NCBI GenBank assembly: GCA_025351525.1
Contig: JANXVV010000349.1
Location: 1-5,642, forward strand
DNA: 5,642 bases
From: Humisphaera sp.
GTDB taxonomy: Bacteria > Planctomycetota > Phycisphaerae > Tepidisphaerales > Tepidisphaeraceae
Reading direction: 5' to 3'
How positions within the stretch are numbered: position 1 is the first letter of the stretch; every line of letters begins with the position of its first letter. The notes beneath the pieces were generated by a model. It was not told the origin of the DNA and did not search any database. It saw nothing but the letters and a program-made list of their open reading frames with translations. Both the position numbers and the translations under genes were made by a program. Shown here in pieces: positions 1 through 5,038 of the stretch.

Positions 1-75
1 CGAAAAACGCTTGCCTTCGGCACAGCCGCTAAAAAATTCAAGGACTCGCGATACAAGCATTCCTCCGGAAAGTGA
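1..75 (+). CDS. Possible C-terminal end of an upstream gene (partial)
   Basis: Reading from the first base, frame 1 stays open for 24 codons and stops at TGA 73-75. The tail is rich in Lys and Ser (it includes AAKKFKDSRYKHSSGK), which would suit a disordered basic C-terminus. Frame 2 is also open over this stretch, to a TAG near position 83, so the open frame alone is weak evidence. I recognise no family. It may equally be non-coding sequence upstream of the transporter. The upstream flank is needed to decide. Confidence 0.2.
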   Translation, partial: RKTLAFGTAAKKFKDSRYKHSSGK

Positions 76-203
76 CATTTGTTAGTGTAATAGTATCCGA
101 TCCACTGAAAGTTGAAGAAGGATTTTCTCGAGACATGCTCCTAGCATTTGTTGCGATTGAATTGAAGAAGGTTCCGTCAATTGAAATTGGATGCTTTGAA
201 TAA

Positions 204-270
204 GGTGGCATCGGCATCTCGCCCATGCATTTCTTCGTCCAAAAAGCATGGGCGAGACGCCCATGCCACC
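204..270. repeat. Extragenic inverted repeat, 25-bp arms
   Basis: The left arm at 204-228 (begins GGTGGCATCGG) and the right arm at 246-270 (ends CGCCCATGCCACC) are reverse complements at 23 of 25 positions, separated by 17 bases (229-245). The right arm is itself a perfect hairpin: GCATGGGCG at 246-254, loop AGA, CGCCCATGC at 258-266. The left arm has the same inner symmetry with mismatches. This double-palindrome form suggests a dispersed extragenic repeat unit rather than a simple terminator, since no T-tract follows on either strand. It sits about 75 bp before the transporter start, between the possible upstream gene and the promoter candidate. Confidence 0.75.
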
Positions 271-299
271 AGTTTTTCAAAAGACCCAAATCGCTTCGG

Positions 300-328
300 T
301 TGACATTCACACTGGTTTCCAAGTCTTC
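300..328 (+). promoter_or_regulatory. Weak sigma-70-like promoter candidate for the transporter
   Basis: A perfect TTGACA lies at 300-305, about 40 bases before the transporter ATG and just after the inverted repeat. The matching -10 position (about 321-328, AAGTCTTC) is a poor match to TATAAT. The call therefore rests on the -35 box and its position only. Confidence 0.25.
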
Positions 329-344
329 GAGAGAGGCAGCCTAT

Positions 345-1814
345 ATGTCCATCCTTTCATTTCTCGATCGCGAACATTCCATCGCCCCCACCAACTACAA
401 CCGATGGCTGGTTCCGCCCGCCGCCCTGGCGATTCATTTGGCCATTGGGCAGGTCTATGCCTTTAGCGTTTTCAAAATCCCCTTAAGTAAAATGATCGGG
501 GCCGCCTCCGCCGCGGCAGCGAATGTGAACGACTTAAAAACGGTCCTGCCCGCCGCCGGTGACTGGTCCGAATCGAGCCTGCAGTGGATCTTTTCTCTCG
601 CGATCGTCTGCCTCGGATTGTCGGCGGCGATGTGGGGCACCTGGCTCGAGCGCGTCGGCCCGCGCCGGGCGATGTTCACTTCCGCCTGCTGCTTCGCCAG
701 CGGATTTCTCGTCTCCGCCTACGGAATTCACGTCCACCAACTCTGGATCATCTATCTCGGTTACGGCGTTCTCGGTGGGATCGGGCTGGGCATCGGTTAC
801 ATCTCCCCCGTCTCCACCCTCATCAAGTGGTTTCCCGACCGGCCCGGCATGGCGACGGGCATGGCCATCATGGGATTCGGGGGCGGCGCGATGATCGGCG
901 GCCCGCTCGCCAACGCGCTGATGAATCATTATTTCCGTTCCGCGCCCAACGGGATCGCCCCGACTTTTCTCACCATGGGCATCGCCTATTTCATCTTCAT
1001 GATGTACGGCACCTTCCTGGTCCGCCTCCCCGCGCCGGGTTGGAAACCGGCCGGCTACACCGCATCTACCACGCCGCAAAAACTGATCACCAAACATAAT
1101 GTGAATGCGAGCGAGGCGATTCTGACACCGCAATTTTATCTGCTGTGGGGAATACTTTTCCTGAACGTGACCGCCGGCATCGGGATTCTGGAACAGGCCA
1201 GCCCGATGATTCAACAGATGTTTCCGGGGAAGGTGTCCGCCGCTGCCGCCGGGGGATTTGTCGGATTGCTTTCAATCTTCAACATGGCGGGCCGATTCGG
1301 GTGGTCGAGCCTTTCCGACATCCTCGGCCGCAAGATCACCTACCTTATCTTTTTCTCGCTCGGTGCGGTGCTGTTCGCCCTGATTCCCACCAGCCAGCGA
1401 TTGGGGCATGTCGGATTGTTCGTCGCGCTGACCGTCATCATCATCAGCATGTACGGAGGCGGTTTCGCCACGATCCCGGCGTATCTGCGCGATCTGTTCG
1501 GCGTCGGGCAGGTCGGCGCGATCCATGGCCGATTGCTTACGGCATGGTCTGCCGCCGGCATCGCCGGGCCCGCCCTGGTGAACTATCTCCGCGACTACAT
1601 GCGGGCACACGGCGTGGCCTCCGAACGCTCCTACGATTTCACGATGTATCTGATGGCGGGTCTGCTGGTCGCGGGCCTGGTTTGCGATGTGTTGGTGACC
1701 GCCGTGAACGCCCGGCATCATGCCGAGGCTTTGAGCGGCGGGGCATCCACACTGCGGCAGCCGACCAAAGATCAGATGTCGCCGGTCGGTTTGCCTTCCC
1801 AGAATGTGCGTTAG
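345..1814 (+). CDS. OFA-family MFS transporter (oxalate/formate antiporter-like)
   Basis: This is a 489-residue inner-membrane secondary transporter of the major facilitator superfamily. About twelve hydrophobic helices are visible in two halves: roughly residues 23-45, 79-98, 107-128, 133-155, 168-190, 207-228, then 262-284, 303-322, 332-350, 357-375, 397-418 and 433-455. Family marks are RWLVPPAALAIHL at 21-32, the motif-A loop GTWLERVGPRR at 98-108, a Gly-rich helix with SPVSTLIKWFPDRPG at 154-168, the second-half motif GRFGWSSLSDILGRK at 316-330, and HGRLLTAWSAAGIAGP at 394-409. OFA members move small carboxylates such as oxalate, formate or lactate; the substrate here cannot be read. The frame is open back to 225, but ATG 345 has GAGAGG at 331-336, eight bases upstream, and places the family N-terminus correctly. 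The earlier ATG lies inside the inverted repeat. A loop of about 25 residues (51-76) follows helix 1. The small partner gene begins 132 bases downstream. Confidence 0.93.
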   Translation: MSILSFLDREHSIAPTNYNRWLVPPAALAIHLAIGQVYAFSVFKIPLSKMIGAASAAAANVNDLKTVLPAAGDWSESSLQWIFSLAIVCLGLSAAMWGTWLERVGPRRAMFTSACCFASGFLVSAYGIHVHQLWIIYLGYGVLGGIGLGIGYISPVSTLIKWFPDRPGMATGMAIMGFGGGAMIGGPLANALMNHYFRSAPNGIAPTFLTMGIAYFIFMMYGTFLVRLPAPGWKPAGYTASTTPQKLITKHNVNASEAILTPQFYLLWGILFLNVTAGIGILEQASPMIQQMFPGKVSAAAAGGFVGLLSIFNMAGRFGWSSLSDILGRKITYLIFFSLGAVLFALIPTSQRLGHVGLFVALTVIIISMYGGGFATIPAYLRDLFGVGQVGAIHGRLLTAWSAAGIAGPALVNYLRDYMRAHGVASERSYDFTMYLMAGLLVAGLVCDVLVTAVNARHHAEALSGGASTLRQPTKDQMSPVGLPSQNVR

Positions 1815-1817
1815 AAT

Positions 1818-1837
1818 TCGGCTTCAAAGCCGATTTT
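1818..1837 (+). terminator. Terminator-like hairpin after the transporter
   Basis: TCGGCTT at 1818-1824 pairs perfectly with AAGCCGA at 1827-1833 (seven base pairs; the innermost pairs probably open to enlarge the CA loop), followed by TTTT at 1834-1837. It starts three bases after the transporter stop codon. The stem is short and the T-tract brief, so termination would be partial at best. It could instead stabilise the 3' end of the transporter message, or act as an attenuator in front of the small partner gene. Confidence 0.45.
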
Positions 1838-1888
1838 GGAGGGCGGTCGTCCTCGACCGCCTCGGCGGCGGGGGACCGCCGCCCTCCA
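1837..1888. repeat. GC-rich composite palindrome between transporter and partner
   Basis: An outer perfect inverted repeat, TGGAGGGCGG at 1837-1846 and CCGCCCTCCA at 1879-1888, encloses two further hairpins. Hairpin one is GGCGGTCG (1842-1849), loop TCCT, CGACCGCC (1854-1861). Hairpin two is GGCGGCG (1864-1870), loop GGGGAC, CGCCGCC (1877-1883). The outer and inner pairings compete for the same bases, so alternative folds are possible. The modular architecture and clean ends suggest a mobile or dispersed extragenic palindrome. Confidence 0.75.
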
Positions 1889-1946
1889 GCCGCCGCTCTT
1901 TATTCGTTGCGTGTGCGGCGAACCGTATAACGACCCGGAGTTTCAA

Positions 1947-2102
1947 ATGAACAACATGACTCGCGATGAACGGCCTCCCATCATCGACGGCACCCCTGCG
2001 AATGACGGATTCAAACTCGCGCTCAGTTGGCTGTGGGTGGCGGCTCCCCTCGCGTGGGGAATCTTCTCAACCGTGGTCAAGTCGCTGGCACTGTTCAAAT
2101 GA
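1947..2102 (+). CDS. Small single-helix partner of the OFA transporter (MFS transporter small subunit)
   Basis: A 51-residue protein with a polar N-terminus (1-21) and one hydrophobic helix from about 23 to 46, containing LSWLWVAAPLAWGIF at 26-40 and ending in VVKSLALFK. Short proteins of this form (a LSWLWV..PLAWG core) occur directly downstream of OFA transporters in many bacteria and are named MFS transporter small subunit in public annotation; their biochemical role is not established as far as I know. The likely start is ATG 1947, preceded by CGGAG at 1936-1940 with six bases between. An open frame reaches back to 1836, but that extension is just the translated palindrome. An alternative in-frame ATG lies three codons later, at 1956. 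The stop codon is one base from the stop of the opposing pseudopilin gene. Membrane insertion beside the transporter is inferred. Confidence 0.85.
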   Translation: MNNMTRDERPPIIDGTPANDGFKLALSWLWVAAPLAWGIFSTVVKSLALFK

Positions 2103-2103
2103 C

Positions 2104-2886
2104 CTATTGATCGTGCTGATAATGCTGGAATCGGTTGCTCGTATCATGGAGGTCCGCATAGTCCTGGGTGATCGGAGCGGCGTGACCGTCAAAAAAAGCG
2201 GTGTTCACGTTGATCCCGACAAGATCGCCTAAGTTCACCACGGGCGAGGTCAGGGGATTTTGAGATTTGTGATCCTGGCCATGTCGCGTCATTAGTCGAT
2301 CGCCGGGTGCGACCCAGCGGGCGTCATTGGCACCTTGCTCCTCGGTGAACATGATCTTCTCCGCCGCTCGCTGGAAGGCGGTGATTTTCCGAGTTCTATA
2401 ATACACAATGGGCGGACCCGCCGAATATCCACCCTGCAGCACATCTGCATTCAGTGAATAGCTGAACAGGTATCGTTTATCGATTCCGGCCGGCGACTGC
2501 CGATCCAATACGTTATCAGAAGGGCACCGCATCACGCGTTGAAGCTTCTCGCCGCCCACCCCCAGATAATTGGCGAGCGCGGAATCATCCAGATTCCGAC
2601 CGACTTCGATCTGCCAGAAAATCCAATCCTCCGTCGCCCAGGGATAGGTCGTTTCCGGGTTTGAACGGCGAAAGGCCGTCGGATTCGGCAGCCAATTTTT
2701 ATTGTCATTGGTGTACATGATCATCGCATACCCAAGCTGTTTGAGGTTGCTCAGGCACGCCACCCGGTTGGCGCTCTCGCGCGCTTTACTCAGCGCCGGC
2801 AGGAGAATGCTGATCAACAGCGCGATGATTCCAATGACCACCAGAAGTTCGACGAGCGTAAACGCTTTCGTGCGACGAGTTTTCAT
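2104..2886 (-). CDS. Prepilin-like protein with N-terminal cleavage/methylation motif
   Basis: A 260-residue type II secretion/type IV pilin-like pseudopilin. A basic leader (residues 1-8, MKTRRTKA) precedes the cleavage site A8|F9, then FTLVE with Glu13 at the +5 position, and a hydrophobic helix to about residue 30. The region after it (SKARESANR, CLSNLKQLGYAM) is typical of the large planctomycete/verrucomicrobial pseudopilin group. The globular part carries a CPSD motif at 121-124, FSYSLNA at 141-147, TEEQG at 181-185 and the terminal FFDGH at 231-235. In the usual H-X9-DG ending a His precedes DG by ten residues; here that position (223) is Val, and the likely counterpart His lies in RHG at 201-203, so about 20 residues appear inserted. 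The start ATG has AGGAGA (2895-2900, minus strand) eight bases upstream. That site overlaps the stop codon of the methyltransferase gene, so the two are probably translated from one message. Role in pilus or secretion machinery is unknown. Confidence 0.9.
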   Translation of the reverse strand: MKTRRTKAFTLVELLVVIGIIALLISILLPALSKARESANRVACLSNLKQLGYAMIMYTNDNKNWLPNPTAFRRSNPETTYPWATEDWIFWQIEVGRNLDDSALANYLGVGGEKLQRVMRCPSDNVLDRQSPAGIDKRYLFSYSLNADVLQGGYSAGPPIVYYRTRKITAFQRAAEKIMFTEEQGANDARWVAPGDRLMTRHGQDHKSQNPLTSPVVNLGDLVGINVNTAFFDGHAAPITQDYADLHDTSNRFQHYQHDQ

Positions 2887-2898
2887 GGTGCCGGTCTC

Positions 2899-3762
2899 CT
2901 ATGCCACCCGCAATTTGAATTGATGGATGTTACTCTCTCCGCTGCGGAAAAACAAAGCACATTCGGTCAGGTAGCGGATGTAATTTTTGTAGATCTTCTC
3001 CCCCGCGATTTCAATGGCCCGCACTTGTCGGGCTTTGAGATTCTCCGCCCAGCAATCGCAGGTGCGCGCGTAATCCAGCCGCAGGCTTTCGACGTGAACG
3101 GGTTCAAATCCATTCGACCGCGCCATTTCGATCACCCGCTCCGGGGCGGGCGGCAGATACGACCCCGGAAAAATCTTCACCGATAGAAAATGCACGAATC
3201 GCCCGAAAGAAAAGGACCGGCTCGGCTTTCCGAGGGTGATGGTGTGCAGCAGCATCACCCCATCCTCCGGAAGGATCGAACGGCAGCGCTCGAAGAATGC
3301 CGCGTGCTTCGCCTCGCCGAAATGCTCGAACGCGCCGATCGAGACGATGCGGTCGACCTTCTCGGTGAACGTCTCCCAACCCTGCAATCGAAAATCCAAT
3401 CCCGACTTCCCCTTCGCAAGCGACTGGCAATGCTCGTGCTGGTTCTTGCTGAGCGTCAAACCCACCACGTCGACGCCATGGTGATCGTGCGCTCGCAGCG
3501 ATGTGCCTCCCCAACCGCAGCCGACATCGAGCAGCCGGTGCCCGTTTTTCAACTCACACTTCCCCAGCGACAAATCCATCTTCGCCACCTGCGCCTCGGC
3601 CAGCGTCGACTGCGGCGAACTGAATTTCGCGCAGGAGTACGTCATCGTCGGATCGAGAAACAGCGTGAAAAATTCATCGCTCAAGTCGTAGTGCGCCTGA
3701 ATCATGCCGAATTCGGATTCGAGTTGCGTCGACGGCGTTACGTCAGTTATTTCCATCGCCAT
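2899..3762 (-). CDS. Cyclopropane fatty acid/mycolic acid synthase-type SAM methyltransferase
   Basis: A 287-residue class I SAM methyltransferase of the CMAS family, which adds a methylene or methyl group from S-adenosylmethionine to double bonds of lipid acyl chains. Visible marks are HYDLSDEFFTLFLDPTMTYS at 24-43, SAM motif I LLDVGCGWGG at 77-86, GLTLSKNQH at 101-109, DRIVSIGAFEHFG at 137-149, LLHTIT at 171-176 and IFPGSYLP at 197-204. The residues that hold the catalytic bicarbonate in characterised enzymes appear present: Cys44, Glu146, His173 and Tyr231. The length matches the short actinobacterial mycolic acid enzymes, not the longer Escherichia coli Cfa with its extra N-terminal domain. 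The loop after LLHTIT looks about ten residues shorter than in mycobacterial CmaA1 (comparison from memory). Start: ATG 3762 has GGG six bases upstream, but in-frame ATG 3756, two codons later, has AAGG seven bases upstream and may be the true start. It is followed after 12 bases by the pseudopilin gene. Planctomycetes are not known to make mycolates, so phospholipid chains are the likelier substrate. Confidence 0.92.
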   Translation of the reverse strand: MAMEITDVTPSTQLESEFGMIQAHYDLSDEFFTLFLDPTMTYSCAKFSSPQSTLAEAQVAKMDLSLGKCELKNGHRLLDVGCGWGGTSLRAHDHHGVDVVGLTLSKNQHEHCQSLAKGKSGLDFRLQGWETFTEKVDRIVSIGAFEHFGEAKHAAFFERCRSILPEDGVMLLHTITLGKPSRSFSFGRFVHFLSVKIFPGSYLPPAPERVIEMARSNGFEPVHVESLRLDYARTCDCWAENLKARQVRAIEIAGEKIYKNYIRYLTECALFFRSGESNIHQFKLRVA

Positions 3763-3781
3763 ACCTTACCCGCTGAATCCA

Positions 3782-3830
3782 CGTATGTCGCGGTATCATT
3801 CACAAAGTCAACCCCGCATTGGCCTGTCAA
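3782..3830 (-). promoter_or_regulatory. Promoter region candidate for the methyltransferase-pseudopilin unit
   Basis: On the minus strand two -35-like boxes lie 19 bp apart: TTGACA at 3830-3825 and TTGACT at 3811-3806. The second is followed after 18 bases by CATACG (3787-3782), which matches three of six -10 positions and would give a short leader of roughly 13 bases before ATG 3762. The first box has no acceptable -10. Support is weak and rests on the -35 matches and location. Confidence 0.25.
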
Positions 3831-3862
3831 TTACGCCCGTAGGATAATTCACAACCCGCGAC

Positions 3863-3868
3863 TATATT
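3863..3868 (+). promoter_or_regulatory. Candidate -10 box for the PH-domain gene
   Basis: TATATT at 3863-3868 is a five-of-six match to TATAAT in the 198-bp divergent region, with no convincing -35 about 17 bases upstream. Transcription starting near 3876 would give an 85-base leader to the preferred start at 3961. It would also place ATG 3877 almost exactly at the 5' end of the message. Confidence 0.35.
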
Positions 3869-3960
3869 GAATCCAAATGCGTCGACTCGCGACATGGACT
3901 ACAAGCCCATGCCTTGCCACTGAAAAAACAGGCCGACCGGCCGCGCAACGGAAAGACTTT

Positions 3961-4536
3961 ATGAGCCAAATCCCCTCTTTGCCCAAGATTCAACCCACCG
4001 CAGTCGTCGATGACACCGTCCACCGCCCCGCCGGCGACACCGAGGAAGTCTATTACGAAGGAACCCCGCAACTGCGCGGCCACCTGGGCCAAGTCGCCCT
4101 GTATTGGATCCTCGGAATCGCCGTCATCCTCATCCCGTTTCTCTACGCCACCCTGTTCAAACCCCATTCCATGATCTGGTGGCTCACGGTCTCCCTGGTC
4201 GTCATCGGCATCATCCTGATGGTCGTGCCGATCCTCACCATCAAACGCACGCGCTACCGCATCACCAATTACCGCATCGACTTCGAGCGCGGCTGGCTCA
4301 GCACCACCATCGACACCATGGAACTCTGGCACGTCGAAGACCTCAAATTCCATCAATCTCTCCTTGAACGAATACTGAGCGTCGGCACCATCGAAATCTT
4401 CTCCCACGATGACACCAGCCCCAACCTCTACATGCGCGGAATCCCCAACGCCCGGCAACTGTTCTCGACGCTTCAACAGCGAATCATCGCCGTGAAACGA
4501 CAGCGCGGGGTGTTGAAACTGGATTCGGGAACGTGA
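3961..4536 (+). CDS. Membrane protein with bacterial PH (bPH2/YdbS-like) domain
   Basis: A 191-residue protein. A polar N-terminus (1-40, including EEVYYEGTPQLRGH at 29-41) leads into two helices, about 44-66 and 72-94, forming a hairpin. A cytoplasmic-type PH fold follows from roughly 97 to 175: RYRITNYRIDFERGWLS at 98-114, a central MELWHVEDLKFHQSLLERI at 120-138, then GTIEIFSHD at 142-150 and an IPNARQLFSTLQQRI helix at 161-175. This order (helix pair, then R.RIT..RI...RG, then VEDL) is that of the bPH2 family, as in YdbS. Its molecular role is not known; membrane-associated scaffolding is a guess. Start ATG 3961 has GGAAAG at 3950-3955, five bases upstream. The frame is open back to ATG 3877, and the extra 28 residues look unlike a conserved N-terminus. 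The gene is divergent from the methyltransferase and no partner gene follows. Confidence 0.85.
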   Translation: MSQIPSLPKIQPTAVVDDTVHRPAGDTEEVYYEGTPQLRGHLGQVALYWILGIAVILIPFLYATLFKPHSMIWWLTVSLVVIGIILMVVPILTIKRTRYRITNYRIDFERGWLSTTIDTMELWHVEDLKFHQSLLERILSVGTIEIFSHDDTSPNLYMRGIPNARQLFSTLQQRIIAVKRQRGVLKLDSGT

Positions 4537-4561
4537 GGAACCCATCCCACGCTCCTACACG

Positions 4562-4591
4562 CCGGGATCGGAGCCGCAGGCGACGACCCGG
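4562..4591. repeat. Imperfect hairpin downstream of the PH-domain gene
   Basis: CCGGGATCG at 4562-4570 pairs with CGACCCGG at 4584-4591 with one bulged base; the loop holds a further small GCC/GGC pairing at 4574-4576 and 4578-4580. It begins 25 bases after the stop codon. There is no adjacent T-tract (only CCCC and TTTT runs from about 4594 to 4616), so it is either a factor-dependent 3' end structure or another extragenic palindrome. Confidence 0.45.
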
Positions 4592-4634
4592 ATTCCCCTT
4601 CCCGCATTCCCCTTTTGCGCGCGACTGAATTATC

Positions 4635-4671
4635 TTGACATCTTCCAATCGTTCGCGGTATCGTTTGGAAG
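4635..4671 (+). promoter_or_regulatory. Promoter-like site with an operator-like inverted repeat
   Basis: A perfect TTGACA at 4635-4640 is followed after 18 bases by TATCGT at 4659-4664, a four-of-six -10 match. Directly after the -35 box, CTTCCAATCG at 4642-4651 and CGTTTGGAAG at 4662-4671 form an inverted repeat matching at nine of ten positions with a ten-base spacer, so its right arm overlaps the -10 box. A dimeric repressor bound there would block the promoter; this is inference from geometry. Downstream lies only an interrupted reading frame. Confidence 0.45.
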
Positions 4672-4737
4672 CCGACTCGCGGGAGATGCGGCCAACTCAA
4701 GCTCCTTTCACCTCATTCACCGGAGATGGGAAACAAA

Positions 4738-4839
4738 ATGGGACTCGCTTGGAAATCGCTTCTGCAGGCTCTCAGTAACGGAACACGGGACAGGTCCAAA
4801 TCGATATGCATAACGGAAAACGGGACGGGTCCAAATTGA
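4738..4839 (+). pseudogene. Short interrupted reading frame behind the promoter-like site
   Basis: ATG 4738 opens a 33-codon frame (MGLAWKSLLQALSNG, then repeat-encoded residues) ending at TGA 4837-4839. CGGAG at 4721-4725 lies 12 bases upstream, a slightly long spacing; an in-frame ATG at 4726 is too close to it. Only the first 13 codons or so precede the first REP-like repeat copy at 4776; everything after is translated repeat. This fits a gene whose 5' end survives and whose body was replaced or interrupted. It may also be chance, since the frame is short and I recognise no family. Confidence 0.3.
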
Positions 4840-4919
4840 TATAAATACCTTGTTTATGTCGCCTCTATTCCGCTATATCTCCCCAAAATCTGTCAGTATT
4901 GGACCTGGCCCGTTTTCCG
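4776..4919. repeat. REP-like repeat cluster: two direct copies and one inverted copy
   Basis: Copy 1 at 4776-4807 and copy 2 at 4811-4842 match at 29 of 32 positions with a 35-base period; the shared core is AACGGAAmACGGGACrGGTCC followed by AAATyGATAT. A third copy on the opposite strand at 4899-4919 (TTGGACCTGGCCCGTTTTCC plus G) matches copy 2 at 19 of 21 positions when reversed. The head-to-tail pair plus inverted copy encloses 56 bases (4843-4898) with no gene. Similar GGGACAGG-type repeats accompany REP-associated tyrosine transposases in several phyla; no such transposase is in the window. Confidence 0.75.
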
Positions 4920-5026
4920 ATCCCCAATATTTCGCGGTGGACGGCGGTAGCGCATCCGATATCATGCGGTGACGATCGACGAGCCGCGCGGGGAGGCATC
5001 GTGCCAACCTGCGCGGCCGGTCGGGA

Positions 5027-5032
5027 TAACAT
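5027..5032 (+). promoter_or_regulatory. Possible leaderless -10 box before the small membrane protein
   Basis: TAACAT at 5027-5032 fits the TANNNT form and ends six bases before ATG 5039, the spacing expected when transcription begins at the start codon. No good Shine-Dalgarno site precedes that ATG. No clear -35 is seen, so the call is tentative. Confidence 0.2.
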
Positions 5033-5038
5033 ACGGTT

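Noticed and set aside
112..171. Direct repeat TTGAAGAAGG at 112-121 and 162-171
   Set aside because: Ten bases in an A/G-rich stretch with no other structure; easily chance.
38..322. Minus-strand 94-codon frame before the transporter
   Set aside because: It starts next to and reads through the inverted repeat at 204-270, has no ribosome site I can see and no recognisable domain.
534..1214. Long minus-strand open frame inside the transporter
   Set aside because: Arg/Gly/Asp-rich low-complexity translation caused by high GC in the third codon position of the real gene on the other strand; no family features.
1272..1721. Minus-strand open frame inside the transporter
   Set aside because: Composition (His, Gln, Asp rich) is that of an antisense shadow, and the plus frame has clear transporter motifs here.
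1145..1930. Plus-strand frame-shifted 261-codon frame overlapping the transporter end
   Set aside because: Arg-rich shadow in another frame; it also reads through the palindrome, and the transporter frame explains the region.
1836..1946. 37-residue N-terminal extension of the small transporter partner
   Set aside because: It is translated palindrome (Arg/Pro rich), while ATG 1947 has a well-placed ribosome site and gives the family's usual length.
3190..3870. Plus-strand 226-codon frame opposite the methyltransferase
   Set aside because: The minus strand carries all CMAS motifs in order; this frame shows only Arg/Leu-rich shadow composition.
3862..4545. Minus-strand 227-codon frame opposite the PH-domain gene
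   Set aside because: Asp/Gly-rich shadow; the plus strand shows two helices and bPH2 motifs.
4776..4842. Possible CRISPR array
   Set aside because: Only two direct copies with a gap of 3 bases between them, so no spacers, and no cas genes nearby.
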